Assembly: GCA_035289905.1 (NCBI GenBank)
Contig: DATDVT010000047.1
Location: 1 to 14,273, forward strand
Source: DATDVT01 sp035289905
GTDB taxonomy: Archaea > Nanobdellota > Nanobdellia > SCGC-AAA011-G17 > GW2011-AR18
Direction of reading: 5' to 3'
Length of the DNA stretch: 14,273 nt
Under the pieces are notes generated by a model, which worked only from the letters and a program-made list of their open reading frames with translations, made no database searches and was not told where the DNA came from. Every line of letters begins with the position of its first letter. Within the stretch, counting starts at the first letter, position 1. Below are positions 11,974-14,273 of the stretch, piece after piece. The translations under genes and the position numbers were made by a program.

Positions 11974-12771
11974 ATGATAGTAAGAGAGGAATTGTTGAAT
12001 AAATTAAGACGATTTTTTAATTTAAATTTATATGAAGCAAGGATATGGACTGCTTTGTTATCGAGAGGAGTCTCTACTGCAGGAGAACTAAGTGATATTG
12101 GAGGTGTTCCAAGAAGTAGGGCTTATGATATTTTAGAATCCTTAGAAAAAAAAGGATTTGCTATTATGAAACTAGGTAAACCTATAAAGTACCTAGCTAT
12201 TGAACCTAAAGAGGTTATCGAAAGGGTTAAAAAACAAATACAGAAAGATGCTGATACTAATATTTTAAAATTAAAAGATTTAAGTAATGGAGAGGCATTA
12301 AAAGAGTTAGATGTATTATATAAACAAGGTGTTGAATTCGTTGATGTTGCTGATTTAAGTGGGGCAATTAGAGGTAAACATAATTTATATACACATTTAG
12401 AAACTATGATTAGGAAGGCACAAAAAAGTGTTACAATTGCTACGACATCTAAGGGATTAATAAGGAAAGTAGAGGCTTTAAAACCTGTATTCCAAAAATT
12501 AAGTAAAAGAGGAGTACAAATAAAAATTGCTGCTCCTTTAAATAATGAGAGTCTTGAAGCAATTAAGGATTTAAAGGGAGTAGCTGAGGTAAAAAATGCC
12601 ACTGATCTTAATGCTAGATTTTGCATTGTTGATGGAAAAGATTTAATATTTATGGTAATGCATGACGAAGAAGTACATCCAAACTATGATATTGGTATTT
12701 GGGTAAGTACTCCATTTTTTGCACAGGCTTTAGAGAATATGTTTAACAAACAATGGGAAACATGCAAATAA
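11974..12771 (+). CDS. TrmB-family transcriptional regulator
   Basis: A 265-residue regulator. Residues 7-75 form a winged helix-turn-helix with NLNLYEARIWTALLSRGVST, the TrmB N-terminal pattern, then VPRSRAYDILESLEKKGF as the recognition-helix region and a wing. A helical linker at about 77-120 likely dimerises the protein. The C-terminal domain (about 130-260) is of the phospholipase-D-like type common in TrmB proteins. It has SVTIATTSKGLIRK, VQIKIAAPLN and ARFCIVDGKDLIFMV but no HxK catalytic pair, so a ligand-sensing role is more likely than catalysis. I chose ATG 11974 because upstream in-frame starts at 11935 (GTG) and 11959 precede poorly conserved sequence. The GGDEF-like gene follows after 24 bp and is probably co-transcribed. 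The ligand is unknown. Confidence 0.88.
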   Translation: MIVREELLNKLRRFFNLNLYEARIWTALLSRGVSTAGELSDIGGVPRSRAYDILESLEKKGFAIMKLGKPIKYLAIEPKEVIERVKKQIQKDADTNILKLKDLSNGEALKELDVLYKQGVEFVDVADLSGAIRGKHNLYTHLETMIRKAQKSVTIATTSKGLIRKVEALKPVFQKLSKRGVQIKIAAPLNNESLEAIKDLKGVAEVKNATDLNARFCIVDGKDLIFMVMHDEEVHPNYDIGIWVSTPFFAQALENMFNKQWETCK

Positions 12772-12795
12772 TTTTTTTAATTAATTTCTAAGATT

Positions 12796-14076
12796 ATGAA
12801 AAAAGATATTGAAATTTTAAATTTATTAGATTCGATTGGTGAAAGAGAGAAAAGAATTATTGCTAGTTTAAATTCTAGAAGTATAAGTTTTGATTTACAT
12901 AGGAGATATATTAATGATTTACTCTTTGATTTTCGTAAATTAAATAATGGAAAAGTAGATTTTGAAAGAATTTCTGGAATTATTGCGATGATAAGGGGGG
13001 AGTGTTTTCATGCTTTTAAACATATTATTAATGAGGAAATTGAGGAGAGAATATGGTTATGGCATAATTACGATTCTTTTAATAAATTAGAGAATCATTA
13101 TCAAAAAATATATAACTTATTTCAAAGTAATCTTTTAGAAGAAAGTAGGGTTAAATTATGGCTAAAGGATGGTTTGCGAAAGGATCTAATTGTTGATTTT
13201 AAAAAACTATTAGATGATTTTGATGAAAAAATTAAATGGCAAAAAGAGTTTTTAGAGAGAGAGAATTGTTTATTTGAAAAGATTTTAGATTTAAAATTTT
13301 CTGATAAAGGTCTTAAAGATATTAGTGAACAAATTTTTAATCTCCCAGCTCAAATGATACAGTTTGAAAAGATATTAATTGAAGAAAAAAGGTTACTTGA
13401 AAGTTTTGATAATTTTAAGATATTTAATAGTAATTATCAGTTAAGTTATATGGATATTTATTATGATTTAAAATCTTTAAAAGATCCTGAAGATATAGTT
13501 ATGTATGTTAGTGATCTATTAGAAATGAAAGAGTTATTTGATAAACAAGTGATAATGTTTTTACAAGAAATTAGTGGGCTTAAAGAGTTTAGTTTTGATT
13601 TAAAAACTAAAGTAAATACTGGATTAATAGATACTGTTTCTGGTTGTTTGAATAGAAGTTTATTTGATATTTGGGTTAAGCTAGAAGCAAGAGAGGGTTA
13701 TAGCTTAGTTGTTATAGATATTGATGGATTAGATGATATTCTTAAGGATTTTGGAGATAAAAATGCTGAATGGGTTATTAGAGATATAGGTAAATGTATT
13801 AGAGATGAAAGTAGTATGAATAAAGCATTTAAATATGGAAGGGGTTTTGTTGTTTTAGTTGAAGGAGATTCTAAGATTGCTGTAGATTTAAGTGAAAAAA
13901 TTCGTAAAGGTGTAGAGGGAATTATGTTTAAATTTGATAAGAAAGTAATAAGGACCACAATAAGCGTTGGAGTTGCGCAATATCGTAAAAATGTCAAAAG
14001 AATGTTAAATGATGGTGCTGGGGCCTTATATAATGCTAAGAATTCTGGTATGAATAAAGTTATAGTTTTTAAATAA
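12796..14076 (+). CDS. Helical protein with a degenerate C-terminal GGDEF domain
   Basis: A 426-residue protein. Residues 1-270 are predicted mostly helical and charged, with no membrane segment and no domain I recognise. Residues 275-426 fit the GGDEF fold of diguanylate cyclases. IDTVSGCLNRSLFD at 278-291 stands for D-x-L-T-G-L-x-N-R. VVIDIDGLDDILKDFGDKNA follows with metal-ligand-like D308 and D310. TISVGVAQY is near 388-396 and GAGALYNAKNSGMNK near 407-421. The signature itself is KYGRGF at 346-351 where R-Y-G-G-D-E-F is expected, so the acidic catalytic/metal residue is missing and the loop is one residue shorter. It is therefore unlikely to make cyclic di-GMP. It may bind a nucleotide or act as a scaffold. 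Position after a TrmB regulator suggests a shared sensing or signalling role. Confidence 0.75.
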   Translation: MKKDIEILNLLDSIGEREKRIIASLNSRSISFDLHRRYINDLLFDFRKLNNGKVDFERISGIIAMIRGECFHAFKHIINEEIEERIWLWHNYDSFNKLENHYQKIYNLFQSNLLEESRVKLWLKDGLRKDLIVDFKKLLDDFDEKIKWQKEFLERENCLFEKILDLKFSDKGLKDISEQIFNLPAQMIQFEKILIEEKRLLESFDNFKIFNSNYQLSYMDIYYDLKSLKDPEDIVMYVSDLLEMKELFDKQVIMFLQEISGLKEFSFDLKTKVNTGLIDTVSGCLNRSLFDIWVKLEAREGYSLVVIDIDGLDDILKDFGDKNAEWVIRDIGKCIRDESSMNKAFKYGRGFVVLVEGDSKIAVDLSEKIRKGVEGIMFKFDKKVIRTTISVGVAQYRKNVKRMLNDGAGALYNAKNSGMNKVIVFK

Positions 14077-14099
14077 TTTTTATAAGAATTGCAAAAGAA

Positions 14100-14128
14100 A
14101 ACCAACTAATTCATTGGTTGGATGAATT
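14100..14128. repeat. Two mutually exclusive hairpins upstream of tnpB (possible IS200/IS605 left end)
   Basis: AACCAA (14100-14105) pairs with TTGGTT (14114-14119). AATTCAT (14108-14114) pairs perfectly with ATGAATT (14122-14128) around a 7-nt loop. Both cannot form at once. IS200/IS605-family left ends carry small hairpins recognised as single strands by TnpA, so this may be such an end. It also lies 24 nt after the GGDEF-like gene's stop and could act in 3'-end formation instead. Confidence 0.35.
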
Positions 14129-14145
14129 TTGCACTGGACATGGAC

Positions 14146-14163
14146 ATATAAAATATATAAATA
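14146..14163 (+). promoter_or_regulatory. TATA-like box of tnpB
   Basis: An A/T-only run containing TATAAAATATATAAAT, centred about 27 nt before the ATG at 14183, fits a leaderless tnpB transcript. Confidence 0.45.
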
Positions 14164-14182
14164 AATTTTACTTAGTTTAGTT

Positions 14183-14273
14183 ATGATAAGCTATAAGTTC
14201 CGGTTATATCCTAACAAAAAACAACAAGATAGATTAGAATTATCTTTAGATATTTGCAGAAGAACTTATAATG
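14183..14273 (+). CDS. tnpB: TnpB (IS200/IS605-type RNA-guided nuclease), N-terminal part cut by the window end
   Basis: The frame is open from ATG 14183 to the end of the window and gives 30 residues starting MISYKFRLYPNKKQQ, followed by a helix ending CRRTYN. This is the standard TnpB/OrfB start: a beta strand with K-x-R-L-Y-P, then K-x-Q, and a helix with CRxxYN. TnpB is an RNA-guided DNA nuclease related to the ancestor of Cas12 and is carried by IS200/IS605 and IS607 elements. The RuvC residues and the right end with its guide RNA lie outside the window, so I cannot tell whether the gene is intact or whether a tnpA transposase accompanies it. No tnpA is visible upstream, so it may be a tnpB-only element. 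Confidence 0.88.
   Translation, partial: MISYKFRLYPNKKQQDRLELSLDICRRTYN

Noticed and set aside
12123..12626. Long open frame on the minus strand
   Set aside because: It is antisense to the TrmB-like gene and has no family similarity. Such shadows arise from the codon pattern of AT-rich genes. The same holds for the open frames opposite other genes at 1934-2173, 3462-3683, 4960-5151, 7288-7518, 10158-10475 and 13698-14105.
12796..14076. Active diguanylate cyclase
   Set aside because: The GGDEF motif is replaced by KYGRGF and lacks the acidic catalytic residue, so cyclic di-GMP synthesis is unlikely.

Overview
The window is strongly AT-rich (roughly 30% G+C by eye) and archaeal. It has an ATP-dependent archaeal-type DNA ligase, FtsZ, a TrmB-family regulator and a VIT1/CCC1-like small transporter. 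Most genes have a TATA-like box 21-28 nt upstream of the start codon, as expected for leaderless archaeal mRNAs. The very low G+C, the small membrane-anchored protein with a TGEAI motif after its membrane segment, and the GGDEF-like protein suggest a DPANN lineage (Woesearchaeota/Pacearchaeota-like). That placement is an inference.

Left part (1-2910): the 3' end of guaC (GMP reductase), a YqhQ/DUF1385 membrane protein, and a 130-nt gap with a structured, relatively G+C-rich patch that could be an RNA gene. A MnmC-like methyltransferase and an MscS-family channel follow on the minus strand.

Middle part (about 2960-6660): a defence-like accessory segment. It holds a stand-alone Cas4-like PD-(D/E)XK nuclease and, divergent from it, a restriction-endonuclease-like protein with three zinc ribbons inside its catalytic core. 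A zinc-ribbon DNA methyltransferase converges on the endonuclease with no gap. Next come a decayed transposase fragment and a two-gene unit of tiny two-helix membrane proteins. Imperfect 35-bp direct repeats built from TTACACAG-like units with about 20-bp pitch lie at both ends (2994-3028 and 6613-6647), with an inverted 13-bp pair outside them. I infer that this is a discrete acquired unit.

Right part (6700-14273): a small orphan gene whose stop codon abuts a convergent tRNA-Ser(GCU), a VIT1-like transporter, ftsZ (with a Shine-Dalgarno leader) overlapping tail-to-tail with a nitroreductase, a signal-anchored extracellular protein, DNA ligase, and a TrmB-like regulator with a palindrome at its promoter. 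After these lies a long helical protein ending in a degenerate GGDEF domain. The window ends in the first 30 codons of a TnpB gene (IS200/IS605-type) preceded by two mutually exclusive hairpins.

No CRISPR array, cas1/cas2 or rRNA operon is visible. The most interesting items are the repeat-bounded defence-like unit, the zinc-ribbon-split endonuclease, the degenerate GGDEF protein next to a TrmB regulator, and the structured patch at 1066-1171.
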